Assembly (NCBI RefSeq): GCF_030287445.1
Contig: NZ_JASVWB010000002.1
Span: 5,704,001-5,768,000, forward strand
Reading direction: 5' to 3'
DNA from: Streptomyces sp. ALI-76-A
GTDB lineage: Bacteria > Actinomycetota > Actinomycetes > Streptomycetales > Streptomycetaceae
DNA: 64,000 nt
Part shown: positions 24,267 through 33,098 of the stretch, piece after piece
How positions within the stretch are numbered: position 1 is the stretch's first letter
Layout: each line of letters opens with the position of its first letter
The notes under the pieces: generated by a model
Told to the model about the DNA's origin: nothing
Databases searched by the model: none
Seen by the model: the letters and a program-made list of their open reading frames with translations, nothing else
Position numbers and translations under genes: made by a program

Positions 24267-25889
24267 ATGCGCGGTGCCAAGAGCGCCAAGTGGGTCGCGA
24301 TAGCCGCGGCTGTGGCCCTGGGCGCGACCGCCTGTGGTGGCAGCGGTGACAGCGGCGACGACACCAAGGCCGCGATCGACCCGAACGGCAAGTTCTCGAT
24401 CGAGGTCGGCGAGCCGGAGAACCCGCTGCAGCCGGCGAACACCATGGAGTCCAACGGCAGCATCGTGACGAAGGCCCTGTTCACCGGGCTTGTCGACTAC
24501 GACTCCAGCGGCAAGATCGTCATGATGAACGCTCAGTCGGTCGACACGACGGACAGCAAGACCTTCACGGTCAAGCTGAAGGCGGGCTGGAAGTTCCACG
24601 ACGGGACCCCGGTCACGGCCGAGTCCTACGTCAAGGCGTGGAACTGGGCCGCCAACCCGGCCAACAAGCAGACCAACAGCTTCTGGTTCTCGGACATCGC
24701 CGGCTACGCGGACGTCGCCCCCGAGAAGGGCAAGGCCAAGGCCACCGAGATGTCCGGCCTGAAGGTCGTCGACGACACCACCTTCACCATCACGCTCAGC
24801 ACCCCGCTGCCGTACTTCACGTACAAGCTGGGTTACGAGGTCTTCTCGCCGCTGCCCGAGTCCTTCTACGCGGACCCGAAGGCCGCGGGCGAGAAGCCGG
24901 TCGGCAACGGCCCCTACAAGTTCGTCAGCTGGGACCACAAGAAGCAGATCGAGGTCGCCCGCAACGACGACTACCAGGGTCCGAACAAGGCCAAGAACGG
25001 TGGTGTGATCTTCAAGAACTACACCAACCTGGAGACGGCCTACGAGGACCTCAAGTCCGGCAACGTCGACGTCCTGCGTCAGATCGCGCCCCGCGACCTG
25101 CCCGTCTACAAGGCGGACCTCAAGGACCGCGCCGTGGACCAGGCCTACTCCGCGATCCAGACGATCGCCCCGGCCTTCTACACCAAGCAGTGGAAGGGCA
25201 TCGACCCGAAGGTCCTCCAGGGCCTGTCGATGGCGATCGACCGGGACACCATCACGAAGACCGTGCTCCAGAACACCCGTGAGCCCGCCACCGGCTGGGT
25301 CGCCAAGGGTGTCACCGGCTACCAGGCCGACCTGGGCACCGACATCTTCAAGTACGACCCGGCGAAGGCCAAGCAGCTCATCCAGGAGGGCGGCGGCGTC
25401 CCGGGCAACAAGATCTCCATCCAGTTCAACGCGGACGGCGGTCACAAGGAGTGGGTGGAGGCCGTCTGCGGCTCCATCACCAAGGCCGTCGGCGTGGCGT
25501 GCACCGGTGACTCCAAGGCCGACTTCCAGGCCGACCTCCAGGCGCGTGAGGCGAAGGAGGTCAAGTCCCTGTACCGCTCCGGCTGGGTGCTCGACTACCC
25601 CTTCAACGCCAACTTCCTGCGCGACCTGTTCGGCACCAAGTCGTCCGGCAACCAGAGTGGCTTCTCCAACAAGGAGATCGACACCCTGATCGCCGAGGCC
25701 GACAGCGCGAAGACGCTGGAGGAGTCGCAGAAGCTGTACCAGGAGCTCGAGAAGAAGCTCCCCGACTACATGCCGAGCATCCCGCTCTGGTACTACAAGG
25801 TCAACGCGGGCTTCTCCGAGAAGGTCACCGGCGTCAAGTACGCCCAGGACGGCGACCCGATCCTGACCGGCGTCGAGGTCAAGAAGTAA
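24267..25889 (+). CDS. Oligopeptide ABC transporter substrate-binding lipoprotein (operon 1)
   Basis: 540 residues with a strong GAGGAGG. Signal MRGAKSAKWVAIAAAVALGA leads to the lipobox ATAC, lipidated Cys23. The rest is an SBP_bac_5 (OppA/DppA/BldKB-like) fold: DGTPVTAESYVKAWNW, PVGNGPYKFVSWDHKK and PSIPLWYYK near the end. It captures peptides outside the membrane for the permeases encoded downstream. The neighbouring hairpins before the permease gene suggest it is made in excess over the other subunits. It shares its N-terminal MRGA signal and ENPLQPANT-type segment with the binding protein of operon 3. Confidence 0.9.
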   Translation: MRGAKSAKWVAIAAAVALGATACGGSGDSGDDTKAAIDPNGKFSIEVGEPENPLQPANTMESNGSIVTKALFTGLVDYDSSGKIVMMNAQSVDTTDSKTFTVKLKAGWKFHDGTPVTAESYVKAWNWAANPANKQTNSFWFSDIAGYADVAPEKGKAKATEMSGLKVVDDTTFTITLSTPLPYFTYKLGYEVFSPLPESFYADPKAAGEKPVGNGPYKFVSWDHKKQIEVARNDDYQGPNKAKNGGVIFKNYTNLETAYEDLKSGNVDVLRQIAPRDLPVYKADLKDRAVDQAYSAIQTIAPAFYTKQWKGIDPKVLQGLSMAIDRDTITKTVLQNTREPATGWVAKGVTGYQADLGTDIFKYDPAKAKQLIQEGGGVPGNKISIQFNADGGHKEWVEAVCGSITKAVGVACTGDSKADFQADLQAREAKEVKSLYRSGWVLDYPFNANFLRDLFGTKSSGNQSGFSNKEIDTLIAEADSAKTLEESQKLYQELEKKLPDYMPSIPLWYYKVNAGFSEKVTGVKYAQDGDPILTGVEVKK

Positions 25890-25906
25890 CCGCAACGGAC
25901 CGTTGT

Positions 25907-25933
25907 CCCGGGCGCGGCGCGACCGCGCCCGGG
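25907..25933 (+). terminator. First hairpin between binding protein and permease genes
   Basis: Perfect 11-bp inverted repeat CCCGGGCGCGG / CCGCGCCCGGG with a CGCGA loop, 18 bp after the stop codon. It is probably a partial terminator or 3' stabiliser for the binding-protein message. Confidence 0.65.
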
Positions 25934-25950
25934 GAACGGCAGCGGCCGGG

Positions 25951-25997
25951 GGGCCCTTTCCGCGCGCATCCACACGTGGTGCGCGGGGAAAGGGCCC
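25951..25997 (+). terminator. Second hairpin between binding protein and permease genes
   Basis: 18-bp inverted repeat with a single mismatch (GGGCCCTTTCCGCGCGCA / TGCGCGGGGAAAGGGCCC). With the first hairpin it makes a double structure inside the operon, 34 bp before the permease start. Confidence 0.7.
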
Positions 25998-26030
25998 GTC
26001 GGCTGCCGCCGTGACTGACATGGAGGCACG

Positions 26031-26963
26031 ATGGGGCGCTACGTCGCACGACGACTGCTCCAGATGATCCCGGTGTTCATCGGGACGACTTTGCTGATCT
26101 TCCTCATGGTCTACGCCCTGCCCGGTGACCCCGTGCGCGGCCTGTTCGGCGACAAGGGCGGCAGCCCGCAGGTGATCGCCGCGCTGAGACGTGAGTACGG
26201 TCTGGACCAGCCGATCCTGGTGCAGTACTGGAATTACATGAAGGACATGGTCCTGCACGGGGACTTCGGCACGCAGATCGCCAGTGGCCGCCCGGTCACG
26301 GAGGTACTGGGTGACGCGTTCCCGGTGACGCTGCGCCTCGCCTCCCTGGCCTTCGCCATCGAGGTCGTGCTCGGGATCGCCCTCGGTGTGGTGGCGGGCC
26401 TGCGCGCCGGCCGGCTCACCGACAACGTGATCCTCGTGATGACCTTGCTCTTCATCTCGATCCCGGTCTTCGTCCTCGGCTTCATCGCCAAGCTGGTCTT
26501 CGCCGAGCAGCTCCACTGGCTGGACCCGAACGTGAGCGACTCCACCAACTACGGTCAGCTGCTGATGCCGGCGATCGTCCTGGCGACCGCGTCCCTGGCC
26601 TACGTGACCCGGCTCACCCGCACCTCGATCGCGGAGAACCGGCGCGCGGACTACATCCGTACGGCCATCGCCAAGGGCCTGCCGAGGAAACGCGTGGTGG
26701 GAGTCCACCTCATGCGCAACTCGATGATCCCCGTGATCACCTACCTGGGCACCGACATCGGTGCGCTGATGGGAGGGGCCGTCGTCACCGAGGGCCTGTT
26801 CAACATCCAGGGCGTGGGCGGCACGATCTACGAGTCCCTGGTGCGCCGTGAAGGGACCACGCTGGTCGGCCTGGTGACGATCCTGGTCCTCATCTATCTC
26901 CTCGCCAACCTGTTGGTCGACCTGCTCTACGCGGTCCTTGACCCGAGGATTCGCTATGCCTGA
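26031..26963 (+). CDS. Oligopeptide ABC transporter permease, DppB/OppB type (operon 1)
   Basis: 310 residues, GGAGG before the ATG. Six membrane helices, beginning RLLQMIPVFIGTTLLIFLMV. The DppB N-terminal region (LPGDPVRGLFGDKG ... YGLDQPILVQYWNYMKDM) and the EAA loop contacting the ATPases (TRTSIAENRRADYIRTAIAKG) are visible. It ends in LLYAVLDPRIRYA, standard for DppB. The stop overlaps the next ATG by 8 bp (ATGCCTGA). Confidence 0.92.
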   Translation: MGRYVARRLLQMIPVFIGTTLLIFLMVYALPGDPVRGLFGDKGGSPQVIAALRREYGLDQPILVQYWNYMKDMVLHGDFGTQIASGRPVTEVLGDAFPVTLRLASLAFAIEVVLGIALGVVAGLRAGRLTDNVILVMTLLFISIPVFVLGFIAKLVFAEQLHWLDPNVSDSTNYGQLLMPAIVLATASLAYVTRLTRTSIAENRRADYIRTAIAKGLPRKRVVGVHLMRNSMIPVITYLGTDIGALMGGAVVTEGLFNIQGVGGTIYESLVRREGTTLVGLVTILVLIYLLANLLVDLLYAVLDPRIRYA

Positions 26964-27906
26964 CGTGACCAAGACCGACGTCAAGACCGGCTCGGTGGAT
27001 CCGGTCGGCGGGACCCCCGCGGTGCCGCCCGCCGAACCCAAGGCCGAGAAGACCCGCAGTCTGTGGGGCGACGCCTGGGCCGACCTGCGGCGCAGCTGGA
27101 TCTTCATCGTCTCCAGCGTGCTGATCTTCTTCCTGCTGCTGATCACCTTCTTCCCCGGCTGGTTCACCAGCGGGGAACCGATCCTCGGCGACCTGTCCAA
27201 GCACTACCTCCAGAAGCCCAGACTGGGGGACGTGGGCTCGGCCGACTGGCTCGGCTACGACCAGCAGGGCCGCAGTGTGTACGCCCGGCTCATCTACGGC
27301 ACCCGGGCCTCCATCGCCGTCGGCTTCGGCACCACGGTCCTCGTGACGGTCGTGGGCGGCCTGGTCGGCATGATCGCCGGGTACTTCGGCGGTGCCATCG
27401 ACGCGGTCCTGTCGCGGCTGACGGACGTCTTCTTCGGCATCCCGTTCCTGCTCGGCACCATGGTCGTGCTCAACTCCTTCCCGGACCGCACGACGTGGAT
27501 CGTCATCGGCGCGCTGGGCTTCTTCGGCTGGACACAGATCTCCCGCGTGATGCGCGGCGCGGTCATCACCACCAAGCAGTCCGACTACGTGCAGGCCGCC
27601 AAGGCGCTGGGCGCGAGCACCCCGCGGATCATGTTCCGGCACATCCTGCCGAACACCCTCGCGCCGGTGATCGTCGTCGCCACCATCTCGCTCGGTGTCT
27701 ACATCGCGGCCGAGGCGACGCTGTCCTTCCTGGGCCTCGGCCTCAACGGCGTGTCGTGGGGCAACGACATCTCCGACGGCGGCAACCAGATCCGCGTCGC
27801 CCAGTGGATCATGCTCTATCCGTCGATCATGCTCAGCATCACGGTGCTGGCGTTCATCATGCTCGGTGAGGCCGTACGCAACGCCCTCGATCCGAAAATG
27901 CGCTGA
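26956..27906 (+). CDS. Oligopeptide ABC transporter permease, DppC/OppC type (operon 1)
   Basis: 316 residues from the ATG at 26956, which overlaps the previous stop; an ATG 18 bp upstream is unlikely. An acidic/proline N-terminal tail of ~35 residues precedes SLWGDAWADLRRSWIFIVSS and six membrane helices. The EAA loop reads QAAKALGASTPRIMFRHILP and the end LGEAVRNALDPKMR, as in DppC. It pairs with the preceding permease to form the peptide channel. Confidence 0.92.
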   Translation: MPDVTKTDVKTGSVDPVGGTPAVPPAEPKAEKTRSLWGDAWADLRRSWIFIVSSVLIFFLLLITFFPGWFTSGEPILGDLSKHYLQKPRLGDVGSADWLGYDQQGRSVYARLIYGTRASIAVGFGTTVLVTVVGGLVGMIAGYFGGAIDAVLSRLTDVFFGIPFLLGTMVVLNSFPDRTTWIVIGALGFFGWTQISRVMRGAVITTKQSDYVQAAKALGASTPRIMFRHILPNTLAPVIVVATISLGVYIAAEATLSFLGLGLNGVSWGNDISDGGNQIRVAQWIMLYPSIMLSITVLAFIMLGEAVRNALDPKMR

Positions 27907-27917
27907 GGGAGGCGTAC

Positions 27918-28967
27918 GTGACCGTCATCGAAGAAGTAGCCGTGCCCTCGCCGCGCGAGGGCGACGACGAGCCGCTGCTCGAAGTGCGTGACCTGCACGT
28001 CGAGTTCCACACCCGCGAGGGTGTCGTCAAGGCCGTCAACGGCGTCAACTACAGCGTCAAGGCCGGCGAGACGCTCGCCGTGCTCGGCGAGTCCGGCTCC
28101 GGCAAGTCCGTCACCGCGCAGGCGATCATGGGCATCCTCGACATGCCGCCGGCGAAGATCCCCCAGGGAGAGATCCTCTTCCGCGGGCAGGACATGCTGA
28201 CGATGTCCGGCGAGGACCGCCGCAAGATCCGCGGCCGTCGCATCGCGATGATCTTCCAGGACGCGCTCAGCTCGCTCAACCCGGTGCTCAGCGTCGGCTA
28301 CCAGCTCGGCGAGATGTTCCGGGTCCACCAGGGCCTGTCCAAGAAGGACGCCAAGGCCAAGGCGATCGAGCTGATGGACCGGGTGAACATCCCGGCCGCC
28401 GCCGCCCGCGTGGGCGACTACCCGCACCAGTTCTCCGGCGGTATGCGCCAGCGCATCATGATCGCCATGGCGCTGGCCCTGGAGCCGGACCTGATCATCG
28501 CCGACGAGCCCACCACGGCCCTCGACGTGACGGTCCAGGCCCAGGTCATGGACCTGCTCGCGGAGTTGCAGCGCGAGTACAACATGGGTCTCATCCTGAT
28601 CACCCACGACCTCGGCGTGGTCGCCGACGTCGCGGACAAGATCGCGGTGATGTACGCGGGCCGGATCGTGGAGCGCGCCCCGGTCCACGAGCTGTACAAG
28701 CGCCCGGCGCACCCGTACACGCGGGGTCTGCTGGACTCGATCCCGCGCCTGGACCAGAAGGGCCAGGAGCTCTACGCGATCAAGGGCCTGCCGCCCAACC
28801 TGCTGCACATCCCCACCGGTTGCGCCTTCAACCCGCGCTGCCCCAAGGCCCAGGACATCTGCCGTACGGACATCCCGGACCTCTTCCCGGTGACCGAGCA
28901 GGACGGCACCGAGCTGCCCGGCCGCGCCTCGGCGTGCCACTTCTGGAAGGAGACGATCCATGGCTGA
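27918..28967 (+). CDS. Oligopeptide ABC transporter ATP-binding protein, DppD/OppD type (operon 1)
   Basis: 349 residues from a GTG with GGAGG. Walker A GESGSGKS, signature SGGMRQR, Walker B LIIADEP and switch His in ITHDLGV. The C-terminal oligopeptide-transporter extension contains the four-cysteine Fe-S-like region ([14 protein letters not shown] ... SACHFW). It powers import together with the next gene, whose ATG overlaps its stop by 8 bp. Confidence 0.94.
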   Translation: MTVIEEVAVPSPREGDDEPLLEVRDLHVEFHTREGVVKAVNGVNYSVKAGETLAVLGESGSGKSVTAQAIMGILDMPPAKIPQGEILFRGQDMLTMSGEDRRKIRGRRIAMIFQDALSSLNPVLSVGYQLGEMFRVHQGLSKKDAKAKAIELMDRVNIPAAAARVGDYPHQFSGGMRQRIMIAMALALEPDLIIADEPTTALDVTVQAQVMDLLAELQREYNMGLILITHDLGVVADVADKIAVMYAGRIVERAPVHELYKRPAHPYTRGLLDSIPRLDQKGQELYAIKGLPPNLLHIPTGCAFNPRCPKAQDICRTDIPDLFPVTEQDGTELPGRASACHFWKETIHG

Positions 28968-30108
28968 GCTCAGCAAGAACAACGAGCCGCAGGACGCCAC
29001 GCCGAACGTCTCCGACGTCGAGGTCGTGGACGCCCACTCCGAGACGGAGGCGGTCGCCGCGATCGAGGCGCCCGTCGACCGGGGGGAGCCGATCCTCCAG
29101 GTGCGCAACCTGGTCAAGCACTTCCCGCTCACCCAGGGCATCCTGTTCAAGCGGCAGATCGGCGCCGTCAAGGCCGTCGACGGCGTCTCCTTCGACCTGT
29201 ACCAGGGCGAGACCCTGGGGATCGTGGGCGAGTCCGGCTGCGGCAAGTCCACCGTGGCCAAGCTCCTGATGAACCTGGAGCGGGCGACCGCCGGCGAGAT
29301 CTTCTACAAGGGCCAGGACATCACCAAGCTGTCCGGCCGGGCGCTGAAGGCGGTCCGCCGGAACATCCAGATGGTGTTCCAGGACCCGTACACCTCGCTC
29401 AACCCGCGCATGACGGTCGGTGACATCATCGGCGAGCCCTTCGACATCCACCCCGAGGTGGCCCCGAAGGGTGACCGGCGCCGCAAGGTCCAGGAGCTCC
29501 TCGACGTCGTCGGTCTCAACCCGGAGTACATCAACCGGTACCCGCACCAGTTCTCCGGCGGCCAGCGCCAGCGCATCGGTATCGCGCGCGGCCTGGCGCT
29601 CAACCCGGAGGTCATCATCTGCGACGAGCCGGTGTCGGCGCTGGACGTGTCGGTGCAGGCGCAGGTCATCAACCTGATGGAGCGGCTCCAGGACGAGTTC
29701 AACCTCTCCTACATCTTCATCGCGCACGACCTGTCGATCGTCCGGCACATCTCCGACCGGGTCGGCGTCATGTACCTCGGCAAGATCGCCGAGATCGGCT
29801 CGGACGAGCAGATCTACGACCACCCGACGCACCCCTACACCCAGGCGCTGCTGTCGGCGGTCCCGGTGCCGGACCCGTCCGCGCGTGAGGGCCGTGAGCG
29901 GATCATCCTGACCGGTGACGTGCCGTCCCCGGCCAACCCGCCGTCGGGCTGCCGCTTCCGCACCCGCTGCTGGAAGGCGCAGGACAAGTGCGCCGAGCAG
30001 GAGCCGCTGCTGGCGGTCCCCGAGCGCTTCCAGGGCGCGGACACCCAGGCGGCGCACGAGTCGGCCTGCCACTTCGCCGAGGAGAAGGACGTCGTGCACG
30101 CGGCCTGA
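28960..30108 (+). CDS. Oligopeptide ABC transporter ATP-binding protein, DppF/OppF type (operon 1)
   Basis: 382 residues; an acidic ~45-residue N-terminal tail is longer than in the operon-3 copy. Walker A GESGCGKS, signature SGGQRQR, Walker B VIICDEP with the catalytic Glu, and switch IAHDLSI. The OppF C-terminal extension ([17 protein letters not shown] ... SACHFAEEK) is present. About 200 central residues are nearly the same as in the operon-3 copy (for example [20 protein letters not shown]), evidence of duplication. It is the last gene of the operon. Confidence 0.94.
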   Translation: MAELSKNNEPQDATPNVSDVEVVDAHSETEAVAAIEAPVDRGEPILQVRNLVKHFPLTQGILFKRQIGAVKAVDGVSFDLYQGETLGIVGESGCGKSTVAKLLMNLERATAGEIFYKGQDITKLSGRALKAVRRNIQMVFQDPYTSLNPRMTVGDIIGEPFDIHPEVAPKGDRRRKVQELLDVVGLNPEYINRYPHQFSGGQRQRIGIARGLALNPEVIICDEPVSALDVSVQAQVINLMERLQDEFNLSYIFIAHDLSIVRHISDRVGVMYLGKIAEIGSDEQIYDHPTHPYTQALLSAVPVPDPSAREGRERIILTGDVPSPANPPSGCRFRTRCWKAQDKCAEQEPLLAVPERFQGADTQAAHESACHFAEEKDVVHAA

Positions 30109-30124
30109 CGCGTCCACGGATCCC

Positions 30125-30165
30125 GGCCGGTTCCCGGCGCCCCGCGAGGGCGCCGGGAACCGGCC
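30125..30165. terminator. Strong terminator after operon 1
   Basis: Perfect 18-bp inverted repeat (GGCCGGTTCCCGGCGCCC / GGGCGCCGGGAACCGGCC), loop CGCGA, followed by TTT. It separates operon 1 from the convergent operon 2. Confidence 0.88.
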
Positions 30166-30211
30166 TTTCCCATGGCCCGTGATCAGAGGTGTGCGGGTGG
30201 CCGGTGTCGGG

Positions 30212-31189
30212 TCAGGCCATGGTGCGGGCCCGTGCCCAGTGGCATGCCACCTGTGCCTGTCCGTCTCCGTCCAGCACCCCGGGGTCCTCGTTCCGGCAGG
30301 CCCCCGCGACGCCCGTCCGTTCCGCCTCCCCGCTCGCCAGGATCTGACAGCGGGCGTGGAAGCGGCAGCCGGAGGGGATGCGGGAGGGGTCCGGGGGCTC
30401 GCCGGTGAGGACCACGGGGGCGCCCGGTGCCTCCGGGAGGACCGACAACAGGGCCTGGGTGTAGGGGTGTCGGGGCGCCGTCAGGACCTCCTCGACGGCG
30501 CCGGTCTCCACGATCCGGCCCAGGTACATCACCGCGACCCGGTCCGCGATGTTCCACGCCAGCCCCAGGTCGTGTGTCACCACCAGCGCGGACAGACCCA
30601 GGTCGGTGCGCAGCCGCAGCAGCAGGGCGAGGATCTCGCCGCGCACGGAGGCGTCCAGGGAGGCCACCGGCTCGTCGGCCACCAGGAGTTCCGGCTCCAG
30701 GACCAACGCGCCCGCGATCACGACCCGTTGACGCTGGCCGCCGGACAGCTCGTGCGGATAGCGCAGGAAGAAGCGCTCGGGGGGACGCAGGCCCGCCCGG
30801 GACAGGGCCTCGGCCACCGTCGCCCGTTCGTCGCCGCCGTGGCCGTGGATCCGCAGGCCCTCCGCCACCGCGTCGTACACCGTGTGCCGCGGGTTCAGGG
30901 AGCCGGTCGGGTCCTGGAGGACCAGCTGGACGCGTCGGCGGTGCGCCTTCAGGGCCCGCGAGGAGTACTCCAGCGGCTGCCCGCCGAAGCTGACCCGTCC
31001 CGCCGTCGGCCGCACCAGGCCCAGCAGGGCGCGGGCCAGCGTCGTCTTGCCGCAGCCGGACTCGCCGACCAGGGCGACGATCTCCCCGGCCCGGACGTCG
31101 AGTTCGACCCCGTCCACCGCGCGGGCGGGCGGCCCGCCGTGCCGGCCGGGGTAGCCGACGTGGAGCCCTTGGGCGCTCAACAGGGTCAT
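30212..31189 (-). CDS. Peptide ABC transporter ATP-binding protein, OppF type (operon 2)
   Basis: 325 residues. Walker A GESGCGKT, signature LSGGQRQR, Walker B LLVADEP and switch VVTHDLGL; oligopeptide extension with GCRFHARCQ. The ATG overlaps the stop of the preceding ATPase gene (ATGA). It is the last gene of operon 2, which reads leftward. It is clearly more distant from the operon 1 and 3 ATPases than those are from each other. Confidence 0.92.
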   Translation of the reverse strand: MTLLSAQGLHVGYPGRHGGPPARAVDGVELDVRAGEIVALVGESGCGKTTLARALLGLVRPTAGRVSFGGQPLEYSSRALKAHRRRVQLVLQDPTGSLNPRHTVYDAVAEGLRIHGHGGDERATVAEALSRAGLRPPERFFLRYPHELSGGQRQRVVIAGALVLEPELLVADEPVASLDASVRGEILALLLRLRTDLGLSALVVTHDLGLAWNIADRVAVMYLGRIVETGAVEEVLTAPRHPYTQALLSVLPEAPGAPVVLTGEPPDPSRIPSGCRFHARCQILASGEAERTGVAGACRNEDPGVLDGDGQAQVACHWARARTMA

Positions 31190-32178
31190 GTCCGCGCGTC
31201 CTCCGTCGCCGTGGCCGGACCGGGCACCGCCGCTCCCACGTGCACGCAGGCCGCCCGCCGGTCCGGTCCCGCCTCCCGCAACTCCTGGTCGTCCACGGCG
31301 CAGGAGTCCAGGGCGCGGGGGCAGCGCGGGTGGAAGGCGCAGCCGGCGGGCGGCGCGGCCGGGTCGGGCGGGTCGCCGGCCAGGCCGCGCGGGGCGAACC
31401 GGGAGGCCGGGTCGCCGATCCGCGGGAACGCGGCCGACAGGGCCCTGGCGTAAGGGTGCACGGCGTTCTCGTACACCGTCCGGGCGGGGCCCTCCTCGAC
31501 CACCCGGCCCGCGTACATCACCGCGAGCCGGTCGCAGGTGTCGGCGAGGACCGCGAGGTCGTGGCTGATCATGATCAGGCCCAGGTCCTGTTCGGTGACG
31601 AGGTCCTCGATCAGCCGCAGGATCTGCGCCTGGATCATCACGTCCAGGGCGGTGGTCGGCTCGTCGGCGATGACCAGCCGGGGCGCGCAGGCGAGCGCCA
31701 TGGCGATCATGACACGCTGGCGCTGCCCGCCGGACAGCTCGTGCGGATACGCCGACGCCCGCGCCGCCGGCAGTCCCACCTGCTCCAGCAACTCCCCGGC
31801 CTGTCTCTTCGCCGCCGCCGGTGCCGCCCCGCGGTGCAGCAGGATCGGCTCGGCGATCTGGTCGCCGACGCGGTGCACCGGGTTCAGCGAGTGCATCGCC
31901 CCCTGGAACACGATCGAGGCGCCCGCCCAGCGGACCGCCCGCACCTGTCCCCACCGCATCGCCAGCACGTCCTCGCCGTCCAGCAGGACCTGCCCGCCGA
32001 CGCGGGTCCCGGCCGGCAGCAGCCGCAGCAGTGCGAGGGCCAGCGTGGACTTGCCGCAGCCCGACTCGCCCGCGACGCCGAGCTTCCGCCCGGCCGCGAG
32101 CCGCAGGTCCACGCCCCGCACCGCCGCGACCCCGCCCGGATACGTCACCTCCAGGTCCCGTACCTCCAGCAGCGTCAA
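31186..32178 (-). CDS. Peptide ABC transporter ATP-binding protein, OppD type (operon 2)
   Basis: 330 residues from a TTG at 32178 with GTGGAG just upstream; this start overlaps the permease stop (TTGA) and gives the expected N-terminus TLLEVRDLEVTYPGG. Walker [23 protein letters not shown] and ISHDLAV are present, as is the cysteine extension (CAFHPRCPRALDSC). It should form a heterodimer with the OppF-type protein encoded next. Confidence 0.9.
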   Translation of the reverse strand: MTLLEVRDLEVTYPGGVAAVRGVDLRLAAGRKLGVAGESGCGKSTLALALLRLLPAGTRVGGQVLLDGEDVLAMRWGQVRAVRWAGASIVFQGAMHSLNPVHRVGDQIAEPILLHRGAAPAAAKRQAGELLEQVGLPAARASAYPHELSGGQRQRVMIAMALACAPRLVIADEPTTALDVMIQAQILRLIEDLVTEQDLGLIMISHDLAVLADTCDRLAVMYAGRVVEEGPARTVYENAVHPYARALSAAFPRIGDPASRFAPRGLAGDPPDPAAPPAGCAFHPRCPRALDSCAVDDQELREAGPDRRAACVHVGAAVPGPATATEDART

Positions 32179-33098
32179 CGCTCCACCCCCAGCCGCGGGT
32201 CGAGCACGGACTCCACCGCGCGCCCGCACAACGTGAACGCCAGCGCGACCGCGGCGATCGCGATCCCGGGCGGTACCAGATACCACCAGTCCCCGGAGCT
32301 CACCGCGCCCGCCTCCCGCGCCTCCTGGAGCAGCCCGCCCCACGACACCACCGTCGGATCACCGAGACCGAGGAAGGCCAGCGTCGCCTCGGCGAGGATC
32401 GCGCCGGAGACCATCAGCGTGGCCTGCGCCAGCACCAGCGGCATCACGTTGGGCAGCACGTGCCGGGACATGACGTGCCAGTGCCCGCCGCCGAGCGCCT
32501 TGGCGCGCTCGATGTACGGCCGTGACTCCACGGCCAGTGTCTGCGCCCGCACCAGGCGGGCGGTGGTCGGCCACGTGGTCACGCCGATCGCCAGGATCAC
32601 CGTGCCGAGCGAGCGGGACATCACGGTGGCCAGCGCGATGGCGAGGACCAGTGTCGGCATCACCAGGAACCAGTCCGTGACCCGCATCAGCACGGTCGCG
32701 TACGCGCCCTTGAAGTGCCCGGCCGTGACGCCCACCAGCGTGCCGATCGCCACCGACAGCACCGCGGCCAGCAGTCCGACCAGGAGCGAGACGCGCGAGC
32801 CCCACACCAGCAGGCCCAGCAGATCGCGGCCGAACCGGTCGGTGCCCAGCGGGAACCCGACGCTCGGGCTCTCCATCGGCTGCCCCGGCGCGCCGGTCAC
32901 CCCGGCCACGTCGGAGCCGACGGTGAGCGGCGCGGTCAGCGCGAGCAGCGAGAGCAGGGCGAGCGCGGCCAGGCCCACCAGCCCGGCGCGGTGCGTGCGG
33001 TACCGGGTCCAGAACCGTACGAGGGAGCGCCGCCGACGCTGCCGGGCGAGCCGGCGCGGACCGGCCGGGGCCGCCGGTGACGGGGTCCCGGTCGTCAT
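32175..33098 (-). CDS. Peptide ABC transporter permease, DppC/OppC type (operon 2)
   Basis: 307 residues from the ATG at 33098, which overlaps the stop of the first permease (ATGA). A basic N-terminal tail (RRLARQRRRRSLVRFWTRYR) leads to six membrane helices. The motif FPLGTDRFGRDLLGLLVWG and the EAA loop ERAKALGGGHWHVMSRHVLP are typical of DppC. It ends VESVLDPRLGVER. Confidence 0.9.
   Translation of the reverse strand: MTTGTPSPAAPAGPRRLARQRRRRSLVRFWTRYRTHRAGLVGLAALALLSLLALTAPLTVGSDVAGVTGAPGQPMESPSVGFPLGTDRFGRDLLGLLVWGSRVSLLVGLLAAVLSVAIGTLVGVTAGHFKGAYATVLMRVTDWFLVMPTLVLAIALATVMSRSLGTVILAIGVTTWPTTARLVRAQTLAVESRPYIERAKALGGGHWHVMSRHVLPNVMPLVLAQATLMVSGAILAEATLAFLGLGDPTVVSWGGLLQEAREAGAVSSGDWWYLVPPGIAIAAVALAFTLCGRAVESVLDPRLGVER

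Noticed and set aside
24108..27200. 1030-codon minus-strand frame over operon 1
   Set aside because: Antisense to a binding protein and permease with clear motifs; no start signal.
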